NCBI GenBank assembly: GCA_001953115.1
Contig: LSSL01000093.1
Coordinates: 1-30,365 of the forward strand
Reading direction: 5' to 3'
Length of the DNA stretch: 30,365 nt
Origin: Smittium mucronatum
Taxonomy: Eukaryota > Kickxellomycota > Harpellomycetes > Harpellales > Legeriomycetaceae
Positions 10,912 to 22,490 of the stretch are shown here, piece after piece. Below the pieces are notes generated by a model that saw nothing but the letters and a program-made list of their open reading frames with translations, was not told the origin of the DNA and did not search any database. The translations under genes and the position numbers were made by a program. Positions within the stretch are counted from its first letter, which is position 1. Every line of letters begins with the position of its first letter.

Positions 10912-11810
10912 TCACTGCAAATTTAATATAGATTCAGTCAAGTTATTATAAGAATTTCTTGTGAGTTGATATATGGCATCAAATATGGAACAATTAGACT
11001 TGAATGCGCGCGAAACTATTTCATCCAAGGATATCCCTGAGTTGGTGGCAAATGTGGCACTGATAGCTCCACCCTTCGGTATGGGTTTATCCGGATCACT
11101 GCGTATTAGATCGGGTATAGATCTAATGAGCCTAGAGATACTGTATACGGAAAGTGGTTTTGAGCTTAAATTAATATACATTAAAAGTATATTAACGACC
11201 CATTTACTATTATTAGTGTGTGGGGTGGAACATAGAGTAAAGGCCATATTTTTCTTATAAAAAGTTTATACCAATATTGGACACAACATCGTATCTGTAT
11301 GCGACGCTATTTGAAAATTTTATCTATAGGTTGACCTGATCGCTTTTCTTTTGGTACTATAATTACAAAATTTTGCACCCCTTGGATTATGTGAGTTCTT
11401 TTGTCATCTATTCTGTGTATATAGCTGGATCCGAAAAATCCGGTCACCGATAGGAGTCAGCGAAATTTAGATGCCAGTTTTTTTACTGTGAGTTTGGTAT
11501 TTTGTACCCATTACTTAAATAGATCGAGAACTGGAGTTTTATCGATAAAAAGCCTAGAGAACGACCTAATCGACGCGTCATTCAATGTCTTCGTAAATGA
11601 AGAAAGCATTGGGTGTCTAGATAGTTCATCTGGGTTTGATGAAAGCTTTAAAAAAGCCGATTTTTAGGCTTTTATGGATCCAAATTTCAAATTTTCCACG
11701 GTGTATATATCAGCCAGATAATTTATAATATGTGGTGCGGATATTTCTGAGGATATTTATTTTGAGATCCTCTTATCTAAAAAGCGGTGCTGGACAGAAC
11801 TGTATCATCA
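10912..11810 (-). pseudogene. DIRS copy 1 tyrosine recombinase (YR), inactivated
   Basis: Known role: cuts and rejoins the circular element DNA through a covalent phosphotyrosine. Seen, in order: an N-terminal SAM-like/core-binding part with HIINYLADIYTVENLKFGS (near 11.7 kb), RHPMLSSFTKTLNDASIRS and KTPVLDLFK. Next comes LLSVTGFFGSSYIHRIDDKR (about 11.43 kb), which is the first-Arg box with G where the family has R. IIVPKEKRSGQP follows (about 11.35 kb), then the C-terminal open frame with SVYSISRLIRSI, PKGGAISATFATNSGISLDE and FDAIYQLTR. In the usual R-H-x-x-R-Y set, the H and second R positions appear as G and S; the Tyr of FDAIYQL remains. Internal TAA, TAG and TGA codons and frameshifts break the upstream part; the last 111 codons (10912-11247) are open. 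The start cannot be fixed. Confidence 0.8.
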
Positions 11811-11949
11811 TCAAAGCATGACACGTCTTTTGATTAAAAGTTTAAATTCAACTGCGTAATTACTGAGAACTTGACTTTAGAGGAAATGCCGCTGATACTC
11901 AATGTTATCAAACTCTAGTGCTTGTTTGTAGAAAGCGGTGATTTTCCGC

Positions 11950-13930
11950 TTTTTAGATCTGCAACGATCTTTGTTGCCTGAAGTAAGAGATTTTGGGATA
12001 CTGAGAGCATCATAAGGTCCGGAAAACATGTGGATGATTTCTACATTGATGTCACTAATGTTATTGTGACTCGCTCTCTACTTAATTTCTATAATTTCTG
12101 CTCAATCATGTTCCAAGGAGGGCAAGCGTAAGGATTTTTGAAACTTGACCATTTAAAAGGCAGAGATTTCTGGTCTAGAGATTTTCTGTCTTTGAACCAA
12201 CTAAAATATTTCTCTGTCTTCTTGTTCTGGAATGAGGTAAAAAGATACAAATCGTGTGGGACATGAATATTATTCAGGATATAGAATGTCTTTTGAGATA
12301 CAGAAAATTCGGGTTGAGTAGTCAAACCTCTCAGTGAGTCCGCGAGTTTAAGACCGATGAAACATATGACACCTATGGGCGATTGTCGGTCTTGAGACAA
12401 TGAATCCAAATTTTCTCGGTGATTTCCAGTAGTTTTGGAGAGGTATTTACACCGAAATTAATCATATAGGATAGCGTTGTTGTTTTGTCTGAGTAAACTA
12501 AAACTGATATTACTACCACAATCTTTAGTTTAATGGCGTGTAGTACGGTCAATAGCTCCTTGGTATTGATTTTCATCTTATATTTTGATCTTTTTCATGA
12601 TTCCGAGTACTTCTGGCGATCTATTACAATTATATATGCGATGTCTCTGGAGTCTTTAAATACATCCATTTCTGGTGTTTCAGGAAGAACTAGATACCTT
12701 TACATAACTTCGGCTTGTTCTTCCAAAGCAATAGTTTGTCGATTGCTGGCTTCTTCAGGGTCACCCTCGACGACCATGAATTCAGTTTAGAAGGAGAGCT
12801 TTTCTTGAGCTCTAGAAGTCAAAAAAAAATTAGTCTTCCTGGAAGAACTGTCACAGATATCGACTGGGCATTCCAAATAAAGATCACCAGATATCTCAAT
12901 GTCGTTTTCTCAGCGTTAAAACGCTTTCTAACTCTCTTCAAAGATCCTAAATCTTGCTCGAGGAGACTTTCAGTGCCATTTCTTTTTTATTTATCACCAT
13001 TACTATATGGTGATCGATTGAGACGGGGGCTTAGATGACTTCACGTCGTTGATCTTGAATCCAAGCCTCCAGAGCTTAGGCTATACTTCAGATGTGGAGA
13101 TCACACACATTTAATTGCTCTTTTCCATAATCAGAAGGCTACCCAGATAACCGATATCTTCATTCAAAAACTGGGCGGAGAATCTTCGTGAAAATCAACG
13201 GACTTAGGGATAGCCCAAGCGGAACGATGCGGAACTGAAAGTAGCGGCAGTTCCAGTGAAATCACGGATAATTTCTGCACTTTCTGTATATTAGAATGCG
13301 CTTGAAAGCATACTGTATGTCTAAGGAATTTAGTTAGTCCTTTTTTCGGAACATATGGCATATTGAAGTTAGCTTTTACATCTTGAAATTTTGCTCCTCT
13401 ACATGGAAGTTTAACTTTCGGAGATCGATTAAAGGGCTTAGACCTCCAGTATTCTTAATTATTGTGAAGAGCTTACAGTTAAATCCCAGATCCCTCGGTT
13501 GGAATTTCTCGATTGCTCGCTTAGACAGAAAAGACGAGACTTCCTCTTTTAGGACTTTTCAGGCTTCCCTGCTTATCTTCTGTTTGTATCAATGCGTATG
13601 AAATGTTAGTGGAGGAGCCTTAGGGTTCTCAGAATTTCTGGGGCTCTTGCTCTCCTCGGCTCGCGTCGAAACTGTCATCGGAAAAAAAAATTAAGTCGAA
13701 GAATGATCACTGAAAATTCGTCACAGAATGCGGAAGATTTACAGCACTATGCCGAATTTTCGTTTTTTTTAATGTCAGTTTCGCCTTCAGAGGCTCTTTG
13801 TTCTTGAATGGGATTCTGGATCCCTTATCCATTACGTTCCAAACCCATTGTCTTTTCGTCAGTTTGGAACATGCTGATTTGAACATAGCTAAGAGGTGCC
13901 CACAATTGGAGGTCTTTTTTTGCATCTATT
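11950..13930 (-). pseudogene. DIRS copy 1 reverse transcriptase-RNase H, inactivated
   Basis: Known role: copies the element RNA into DNA (RT) and removes the RNA strand (RNase H). Seen, in order: FKSACSKLTKRQWVWNVMDK (about 13.86 kb), the pre-RT region; LGFNCKLFTIIKNTGG and LSPLIDLRKLNFHVEEQNFK (about 13.45 kb); SLDIQYAF with one catalytic Asp (about 13.32 kb); FRIVPLGLSLSPLIFTKILR (about 13.22 kb); GYLGSLLIMEKSN, where the universal YLDD box has both Asp replaced by G and S. RNase H follows: DSRDIAYII, INTKELLTVLHAIK, LVYSDKTTTLSYM (12.48 kb), LADSLRGL, then the DIRS-typical tail YACPPWNMIEQKL (12.11 kb) and ERVTITLVTSM, where a family Trp is now TAG. The frame is broken repeatedly; the longest intact piece is 106 codons (12089-12409). 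Confidence 0.88.
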
Positions 13931-14030
13931 TAGACTCTCACCTGTGCCCGCGTCTTCTCCCTTAAACATTTGATGAGCGGTTGGCTGCCCTGAAATGTGT
14001 TGTTGGTTTGGTATTCGTTACAGCATTTTT

Positions 14031-14841
14031 TTATGGCACCGTAACAGTTTTGCATTTTTTACTAATCCCTTTAGAACTTATTACGCTAGCTCTTGCGAAA
14101 GAGCTGGCCTCTTTGCCTCTTTGCCTTTTTAACTTGGATTTATTTTCAAATATATTATCAAGTTCTTCTCGCTCAATCAGCAGCTTAGAATCCGATGCTA
14201 CGAGTTGAATCGGCTTTCCAGGAAGATAAACTCCCTTGTGAAGATTACCATATCTTTTTTTTGTTATTGTGGTGGCAATTTCTGAGAGAAGAGCTTTCAT
14301 GATGCTAGAAAAATAAGTTTTAGGATCGTTGGAAGTAATTATTTCAGGGACATCCTGAATTCTATGTTGAAAAAATAGTCTATCAGACGAGTAGCCTGTG
14401 CTAGGACCGACTGTATCCCATAAATACGTAATATAATTTCTTTACCGAGGCCGGGGCTGAGTGGCTCAGTACAAGTGGTGAGTAGATCATAGAACTAGTC
14501 CTAGTTCAAGAATATATTGTTATATTGCGCTCGTCTTCTTTCAATTGCGACATAAATAAATCCTCTTTGATTGACAGAGGAGCTTCAGATAGTTCCAGGT
14601 AAAAATCCAAGTCCGTTAAAGGGATAAGAGTTGAAATAAAAGAGTCAAAAGGCTCCTCTTCAGAGCGTCTTTCTCGCCTCAATAATTTTGCTTTCTCAGT
14701 AAATTTTCTTATTATATTTTCTGCTTCTGGGTTCATTGTCTTTTGGAGGAATATATTATTTAAATAATTTTTTTCAAAATCTTTATGCTGGTAGAGTACC
14801 TTCGCGAAAGAAAATATGGTAAGGATAACAATAAGGTGCAA
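14031..14841 (-). pseudogene. DIRS copy 1 Gag-like protein, broken
   Basis: Known role: nucleocapsid-like protein of DIRS elements that packages the RNA. Seen: a likely start at the ATG at 14734-14736 (MNPEAENIIRKFTEKAKLLR), then LSEAPLSIKEDLFMSQLKED, the conserved Gag block. A TGA follows at 14506-14508 where the family has Cys, then TSSMIYSPPLVLSHSAPASV. Two frameshifts (14.28-14.42 kb) separate IQSVLAQATRLIDYFF from RIQDVPEIITSND. The last frame (14031-14300) carries MKALLSEIATTITKKRYGNL, the block HKGVYLPGKPIQLVASDSK and a basic tail KSKLKRQRGKEASS. Family assignment rests on my recall of fungal DIRS Gag blocks. The same blocks recur in copies 2 and 3 of this window. Confidence 0.8.
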
Positions 14842-14935
14842 TTAAGTTCTATAGATAAAAATTTTTTAGCTCGTTTTATTTCACATTATTTATTGGTTTG
14901 TAATTTTCGGTTTTTTTTCATCAAATAAGATGTTA

Positions 14936-14970
14936 ACACTTAATATGTCTCCTCTCTGAAGTATAATACT
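14936..14970. repeat. DIRS copy 1 inverted terminus, 5' side
   Basis: Partner of 10881-10910. The same sequence is found at the 5' end of copy 3 (28126-28160) and, weaker, at copy 2 (28050-28080). This supports it as a real element end about 400 bp upstream of the conserved Gag block in all three. Confidence 0.75.
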
Positions 14971-15300
14971 GAAAAATTATGTTAATATTTAGGAGGTTTA
15001 AAATAATTGAATTCTTTGAAACACTTATGCATTTTAAATTGGTATCTAAATTTAATTAATAGTTCCAATAACTGAAGATTAGACCCTAATATATAAGTTT
15101 TCGATTTAAAAAAAAAAAAATTATTGATTTTTAATTTAAAATCACACAAAAATTAAGATAATCATGTAAGACTGATCATGGAAAATAAAGGTTAATACGA
15201 AGACTTATAAATCTATATAGACTAAAAATATCAATTTTCTACTTATAAAAATTTGAATTTGTATTTTTGAAGTAAAGGGGGGGTTTTTTTACAAATTATA

Positions 15301-15302
<2 letters not shown>

Positions 15303-15358
<56 letters not shown>
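15303..15358. repeat. (TAA)n microsatellite
   Basis: About 18 uninterrupted ATA/TAA trinucleotides. This is the longest perfect microsatellite of the window and lies about 330 bp outside the 5' end of DIRS copy 1. Confidence 0.97.
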
Positions 15359-15359
<1 letters not shown>

Positions 15360-15652
15360 TTTGAATTTTAAAATAATCAGTTTTTATCGGGTATTTTTTG
15401 AACTAATTTTTTTTTCATAAATTTTTTTGAAATGGTGACAAAGAGGTTTTTTCTATATATATTAGGAGAAAAAAAATGGGAGGTTAAATTAGTTTTTTTA
15501 TTAAATCACAAACAGAAACATTGAAGAGGTCTTTATTCATGAAAGAAGTTAAATTTTGTAAATAAATAAGTTAAAAATATTAATAGAGTTTTTTAGAATT
15601 TAATGAGAAAACATATGTCAGTACATGAGGAAGAGGTTGTAAAAATCCACCA

Positions 15653-15772
15653 ATGGTAATTTTCCTGTCGGAATATAAATATCAGGTTATTTTGGATGGC
15701 AAAATACAGCATTTTCCCCCTCATATAAACTCAAAATATACAAAATTAGTTGAAAAATTTCAAGACTTTTGA
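15653..15772 (+). CDS. Hypothetical 39-aa ORF, possible coding relic
   Basis: An ATG-initiated frame encodes MVIFLSEYKYQVILDGKIQH followed by FPPHINSKYTKL and ends with TGA. The frame is open for nine codons before the ATG. Read through the stop, the translation continues as YCLERKGRLFF. The residue mix (P, H, D, G, E, Q, V) is less biased than the surrounding AT-rich noise. No family recognised. It could be an eroded gene fragment or an old transposon piece. Confidence 0.25.
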   Translation: MVIFLSEYKYQVILDGKIQHFPPHINSKYTKLVEKFQDF

Positions 15773-18700
15773 TATTGTCTCGAAAGAAAGGGAAGATTAT
15801 TTTTCTATTTTATTTTTATAAAATGAAATTTCCTGTTGTCTAAAAATATGTTTTTTTTCTTTTTCAGTAGATAAATTACAAACTTCTCATATAAATTAAG
15901 ATTGGGATTTATATTAATGTTAATGTTAAGATTATTTTCACTTTAAATTTTTTCATAACTTTCTTTTTAATTATTAATTATTAAAAAAGCAAAAAATAAA
16001 TTAAAACAGCGACAATAACAATAAAAATTACAATAATTTTTTTTTTAAAAAAACACAAACCTCAAAGAAAGTTGAATCTTATCCGCTTGCTGAATTTTTA
16101 AAACGGAAAATAAAATTAGACCGAAAATTTCTCCTGCAAATTCAATAAACAAGTTAAAGCCGCCAAAAAGCTGTAGTTTTAACTGAGATCTATTATAAAT
16201 TATAAATTTATTTTCAAAAATTGATTTCATAATACCATAAAATTTCAATTAAATTAAAAAAATTAGCAATATAATGACGGAATTTTGTTTTTGTGTTTTT
16301 AGTTTAATATTTAAAAAAATATGTGTAAATTCTTATTTTAGAGAACATATGAAGATTTATCTGAAGATTTTTTAAAAGCTTAATTTTTTGGGATACGGGT
16401 TTATAAGTATTACTAAAAGTTTGGAATTAATTTTTGACGAAAAATATATTCATTTTTTCTATAAGGAATCAGGGAAATTAAGAAATTGATGTGTAGGGTA
16501 TAATTAGAATTTTTTATAAAACCATCAATTATTTAGTATCTTCCAGCAATTAATTTGAAATGTGGGTTTCCCTGAGTATAATCCAATAGATTTGAATATA
16601 CTCTGTGTATAAATAACCAGACATTATTATTACCCTTTGTAATACATAGGAGTAGTATGGCCCAACAGTGAAGCTGAAATTTGCTTTGCATTAGGAAAGT
16701 TTTTTTTTTGGGTGAATTGTTTTTTAGCAATTTTCGTTAATTATATCTATAAAATGAATGTCTATTTCTCTTACTAACTTTTTATAAATTATCGATTAAA
16801 ATTATGAAGGATACTTTGACTCTTTGTTTAATTTTAATTTCTATGACATTACAATGGTTTTAGAAGTCAAATTTATACAAAAATATACCTATAATAATTT
16901 CAAGCAGACACAAACAAGCGTTTTAAAAAAAGGAATTCATGCACTCTGATTTTTAGGTGTTTATTATTTCAAAATTTAAGGGCTTATTCTGCAAGTGAAA
17001 GAAAAATCCTTTATATGCAATTCAAAAATTTTTATGAATAAAATAAAAATTCTGAAAAAACCTGTTTTTACCCAAAAAAATCTTGGATTCGTTTTTTTAT
17101 TTCAATAAATTTTTTTATTGATGATATTTTTCCAATATTCAATAAGATTTTCCCTTTTTTCTATAGAAATTTTAATATCATTCATATTATTATTGATATT
17201 TATATATAAATAAAAATGTCATATTTTTATTTGAGATTTTTTTTCTGATTTCTTAAATTATAACCAAGCCTCTTTTGTAATTATAAATTTAGGATGAAGC
17301 AGTAAAATACATTTTTTTTTATAATTTCCAAGGCACATTCAAAATCCTGTTTCCAATTGTTCTATAAAAATTTGAATATTTTTTATGACTTATTTAAAGT
17401 ATTAGATACACTAAAAAAACTAATAGTTTCATCTAAAGATATTTTTTTGTATTTAAAATCCATTAATATTACTTAAAGGTTTATCATGGTAAATGAAATT
17501 AATTTTTTAAATGAAAGAAATAAGCTAATATTATTAAATCTTTATCTATTTTGTGCCTTTATTTTGGCTTTTTTTCTATAAATATTTAATTAAAAATCGA
17601 AATGGGTGATTTTCCACAATTATTTTTTCTCTTGATTTTATTTAGATATTTATAAGCTGGTTTGGAATGAAAATTTTATCCGAAGATTTTTTTATATTAG
17701 AGATAGATTTTTTTTGAATTGAACCCCAAAATAAGCCAAAATATTAATAAAATTTCCTTAATAAAATCCCAATTTTTTTTTACGAATATGATTTTAGGAT
17801 AAACACGATGGTTATTAATAAGGTTTTTTTATCTCAATAGCATTTTTTTTTGCTTTTAGCTAACAAATTTATGTTAAAGATGCAATTTAATAATTCATTA
17901 AAAGTTTTTCCGATTCAATATTTATCATTAAGATTATTTATTTAGATATTTTATAACGGTTTTAATTTCAAGTATAATCTGTTTTTTAGTTAGATGTTTT
18001 TATTTATACAGAAAATTCTTCACTGGATTAGTTTTCCTGTATTTTAAAAATGGTTTATTATTGCTCCAAACTAAAAATAAATTATTGCGTCCAATTCAAT
18101 TAAATTTAAAAAGCCAATTTCAATAGAATAAGTTTATCTTATCACTCTTAACAAAAAAATATATCAATTTTTATAATAAGAATTTTGGAAATTCTAAAAT
18201 AAATAAAAATATTCCGTATTGAATTTTTCATGTATAATATCTTTTCTCGATAACTAAAAATATCTTGGTTATTATTTTATAAAAATAAATACCAATTAAA
18301 TAAATATAAATAATGTAAATTTTCAAAAAAAACGCCTTAATAGAAATTTTTTTTTGTGGATGTGCAATAGTAAAAAGAGGCCGTGTAAACAAAAACAGTC
18401 TAAAAAAATTTTATATATATAAATTACATTTCAGATATATTATGTTAGAAAGAAAATAACTGCTGAAAATAATTGTGGAAATGAATTTAATGAAAAATAA
18501 ATTCTTTTTTTTATTATTAATTTTATGGAAATAAAACCAATTATATGATATTATTGAAGCTAAAAAAAGTTTTAATATAATTTTCGTGTTTTAATATTTT
18601 AGATTTGAGTTATAAAAGATTTAGGAGGTGCTATTATCAGAGTCTCGAACCGGTTGAAAAAAATCCAGTTCCAGTTCCATACATGAACATAAAACTCCAA

Positions 18701-21098
18701 ACCCTGTTTTGCTCCTGTAACAAAAACCAATTTTTGATTTTATAAAAAATACACTCTAGAGACTTTTTAGAAGCCGTTCAGAAAATCTTAGAGTGTTTAA
18801 GGAGAATTTTTAAGGCTTCAGGGCAAAAATAAATAAATTAGTTAACCAAAGTTCAAAAAATCAAACTATTAACTTACAAAAATTGAATATAAAATACCCA
18901 CAATCAAAACTGTAATAATAAATTAGACAAATAAATATTAATTACTACTAATTTTTGGCTTTTATTTGAAATTTTCTATTTTATCATATATTACTCGGCG
19001 AAAAAGAACAGGATTATATTTTTTTTTGACGAAATTTTACCATAATATATTTTATTGGCCCAATATATCCCCAAATCACCCATATTCAGCATTTCTAGAG
19101 CTATGAGATTTGGAAGCTTATAAATTTATTTCTTGGAATAAAAATTTTAAAATTATCAACCACTTTTTTTTTATCTATTTGAAATCACATTTATAAAATC
19201 TTAGCTATTGGATTCTATTCAAGGTCAGGATTTTTTTTACTGTGTAATTTATTGGCTAAAATAAGATTTAAACATTATAAAATCAATACTTGGAGAGTAT
19301 CAGTCTAACTCCAATAAGCTTTCAGCATTTTTCTAGTAGAAAGTTCAATTTTTATTGTATTTTTATTTGACCAATAAGTTTAAGCATTATCCTAACACCA
19401 TATTTTTAATTTGTGAAAGTAATAAAGGTTTGATACATTAAGTACTCACTAGCAAAGAAAACCTGTCAGGTTGCAAAAATAAACTTTTTTTAAAATTATT
19501 AATTCAATTTCACAAATATGCTTAATCAAATTGAATAATTTTTTTTTATTTTTAAACAAATAATAAACCTAGGGCAAAAAAAGTGAATGAAGAGAATTAA
19601 AGGAGGGTTATTAAATACCCATTAGAGAAAAAAAAACCACATCCAGTTCCGTTAAAAAAGATAATTTATTTATTTTCATTCTTTTTATCCCAGATCTTTC
19701 CAAAAAACTCCAGTTTTTCTCTCTCTCCTCGAAAAAAAATAACTCCTGCTATTTTCAGCTCCAGTTCGACTCTATGTATATAAGAGTTAAAACCCCTTTC
19801 ATTATGAGTTTAAAATCATAATATTTTTTCCTTCTAATATATAAGCGCTTTAACATTAAGATTATTCGTTATAAGCACTATATATGTAACTAAATCAGAC
19901 ATGGTTCACTCGAGATGGCTGATTATTTTCTAATAATCCATTTAATAAAAAAAAAATTATTAAATTTAATAAGTGAAAATACAATTCGTAAAAGTATAGG
20001 CAAAATAATTTAAAAAAACAACCAATTCAAATAGTTTTTTTTTTTTTTTTGGATCATAATTTTTCTTTCACACTTTTAAAAGGCGTGATTAAGATTTTAT
20101 AGAGTTATTAATAGCTTTATTGCTGTATTGCATGATATCCATATCATAGATCAAGTATTATATTTTCAAAAAATCAATAAATATTCAAGTCAAAGCTTTA
20201 ACTCAGTTTTTAATTTCAGGTCTATAATACTGATAATTTTGGCTCCTTATTCAATCTATTGTTAAAATAAATTATTCTTATTATAATTTATAATTTGAGA
20301 GAAAGAATTTAAGGGGGATTTAGTTATATTCTATTTCCATCAAAAAAAATATTCTGTTGATTTTTTAGAATAACAAAATTAATAGCATAGACACAAGCAA
20401 AATAAAAATTTATGAAAATTAGGATATAATATATTTTAACCTATTTAAAAAATCCTATAAGAAACTATGTAAAAATTAGACAATTATAAATAAATAGATA
20501 TTAAAAATTTTGAATATGGCAAAGCACTTTTTTGATTTTTCTACTGAAATTAAAACAGAACCGGTATATGATACAGATTTCGTGTAAAATTACATTATTC
20601 TGTGTATATTTTGTATGTGTTTTTGAAATATGTATTATTTTTATTAGTTATTATTGGATTAACAACTTTTTTTAACATTTTATTTTATCAAATAAAATTC
20701 AGCATTGATTATGAGATTAATTATTAAATATTCAATAGAAAGTCGAAATAATATTTACCTCTTTTTATTAATTTCTCTATGGATTTTTTTATATATTTAT
20801 CCAATAAAATATCACCTTTAAAAAAGGATCTTTTTATTGGGCCATTTAATTTAAAAAAAAATCCGTTACGATTTTTTTCTGTTAGTTGATAATAGCTAAA
20901 AAACAATACAGATTTTCAGTACTAAAAGTTAAATCATGCTTATTTTTTAAAAATTGAAATTGCAGTCTACTATTAGAAAGACTTTTTTAATAAGGAGAAA
21001 ATTTCGAAATAATATAATTGCCGTTAAAGTATGTAAGATTTTATTACTTTATGTTAGATTATTTTTTTTCTCTTTTTTTTTTTTTGAAATTTTGAAAG

Positions 21099-21251
21099 CA
21101 AGCGCTAATGCTTTTACGTTTTCGAATGCAATCTACGAATTTTTTTGGGTTTGCAAACACGTTTTCATCCCCCCCCCTCCAAATAAAATGTGACTGCTAA
21201 TTTTTTTGCGTTTGCATTTTTTTTTTGCAAATTGGATTGCGATAGCGTTTG
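21099..21251. mobile_element. Possible short MITE-like element with imperfect inverted ends
   Basis: CAAGCGCTAATGC at 21099-21111 pairs imperfectly with the reverse complement of 21239-21251 (CAAACGCTATCGC). The block is denser in CpG and TTTGCA words than its flanks. It contains two direct copies of a T7 run followed by GSGTTTGCA (near 21140-21155 and 21201-21216), and a C9 run at 21169-21177. The end match is only about 9 of 13 bases, so this is a suggestion. Confidence 0.25.
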
Positions 21252-21890
21252 AAGTGGCAGATTTACTTGTTTTTTAATATTTAGGACCATTAAAATTAAA
21301 TTGCTACCATTATTTTTTAATATTTGTCTTAGTAATATAATATTTAACTTATAAATAATTCATATACATTAGTGATGCGCATATTTTGGTTTTACTTTGG
21401 TAAAAAAACTACATTAGGCCACAATAATCTTAGGTATTATTAATTTTTTTAAATTTATTGAACACTAAAAGTATTCCAAAAATTTATTTTATCTTTTTAT
21501 AAACTCTTTTTATTTAAAAGCTTATCTTTATAAAAACATCTTGACTCATATCAATATAAGTGAAAATGGGGGAGTCTAGTTATATTTTTCGTAATTTTTT
21601 TGTTTTTTTGTTTTTATTTGTCTTATTGAGTTTATTTCAGATCAAAACCTTATTTTACTATAAATAGTGACAAATTTCATGTTATTAAATAATTTATATC
21701 CTAAAATGTTATTAAAAAAATTTCCAGTTTTATTGATATAGAAAATTATAAAAAATAGAGAAAAGAAAAACTCTAATACAAATAAATAATTAAAAGAAAA
21801 TGCGAACGTGTGTTCTGTTTTGAATAAATCAAAAAAATAAACCTTAATCACGAAAAATTTTGCAAATAAAAAGTATTGGCAATAAAAAGC

Positions 21891-21931
21891 TCAATATCAA
21901 TATCAATCTCAATCTCAATCTCAATCTCAAT
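21891..21931. repeat. (ATCTCA)n / (ATATCA)n hexamer repeat
   Basis: Two ATATCA units pass into four ATCTCA units, six to seven hexamers in all, with a clean A-to-C switch halfway. Confidence 0.9.
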
Positions 21932-22456
21932 AGATTCCCTTTAAAAACACAAAAATATTAGAATTTAATTCACGAGTTCGTTCAAATAAGCATCGCATTC
22001 GAAAAATAAAGGAGAAAAAAAGATAAAAAGATCCAAATTAAGTCAATTTATCACTTAAATATTTTAAAAATATTCTTAATTTGTCGATTTTATCGCTTTC
22101 GACATAGAGTTCATTAAATTTACAGTTTTTAGTGCTTTTTTAAAGCAAGAAAATCGATATAACTTTTATCAAATAAAATTTATTTAATTTATCTTAGCTA
22201 TTCTCTTGTTATTTTAGCCAAAAGGTGTAATTATTTTTGTTTTTAAAGGATGATCCAATAAATATTAGTCAATTTTAATACAAGTTTCTATTTGGTAAAA
22301 ATATGTATTTTTTTTATGTAAATCACTAAAAAGGGTTAAAGAATACATCTGATTTCCACCGAATATTTAAAAATCAATCACATAATCATCACAGAATTGA
22401 ATTTGATAAAATTACAAGTTCGAAAAAGATATTTGGCCAATAAAAATAATTTAAAT

Positions 22457-22490
22457 ATCAAAATCACTCAGATTCAAAACCGCACACAAC
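22457..22490. repeat. Second occurrence of the GATCAAAATCACC / GATYAAAACCGCA pair
   Basis: ATCAAAATCACTCAG followed by ATTCAAAACCGCA matches the two alternating units of the minisatellite at 3265-3374, more than 19 kb away. Confidence 0.5.

Larger units (their letters stand above)
10876..14970 (-). mobile_element. DIRS-like tyrosine-recombinase retrotransposon, copy 1 (decayed)
   Basis: Minus-strand order Gag (14.84-14.03 kb), RT plus RNase H (13.93-11.95 kb), then tyrosine recombinase (11.81-10.91 kb). This is the DIRS order, with a YR in place of a DDE integrase, and short inverted termini are present. Known: DIRS elements replicate through a circular DNA intermediate that the YR inserts, without making target duplications. 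The island is visibly less AT-rich than its flanks, consistent with a later arrival. All three reading frames carry stops and frameshifts, and key residues of RT and YR are replaced, so the copy is inactive. The open frames on the plus strand here (such as 10973-11260 and 12533-13038) are antisense shadows. Confidence 0.9.

Noticed and set aside
10973..11260. 95-codon plus-strand open frame
   Set aside because: It is the antisense of the DIRS tyrosine-recombinase frame on the minus strand, whose motifs explain the open reading.
12533..13038. Two overlapping plus-strand open frames
   Set aside because: They are antisense to the RT-RNase H region, and the minus strand carries the recognisable motifs.
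13383..14208. Plus-strand frames at 13383-13601 and 13981-14208
   Set aside because: They are shadows of the RT and Gag regions of DIRS copy 1.
16045..16730. Two minus-strand frames (16045-16248 and 16533-16730)
   Set aside because: Both begin at TTG. The residue mix is slightly less biased but I see no family motif and no linking frame between them.
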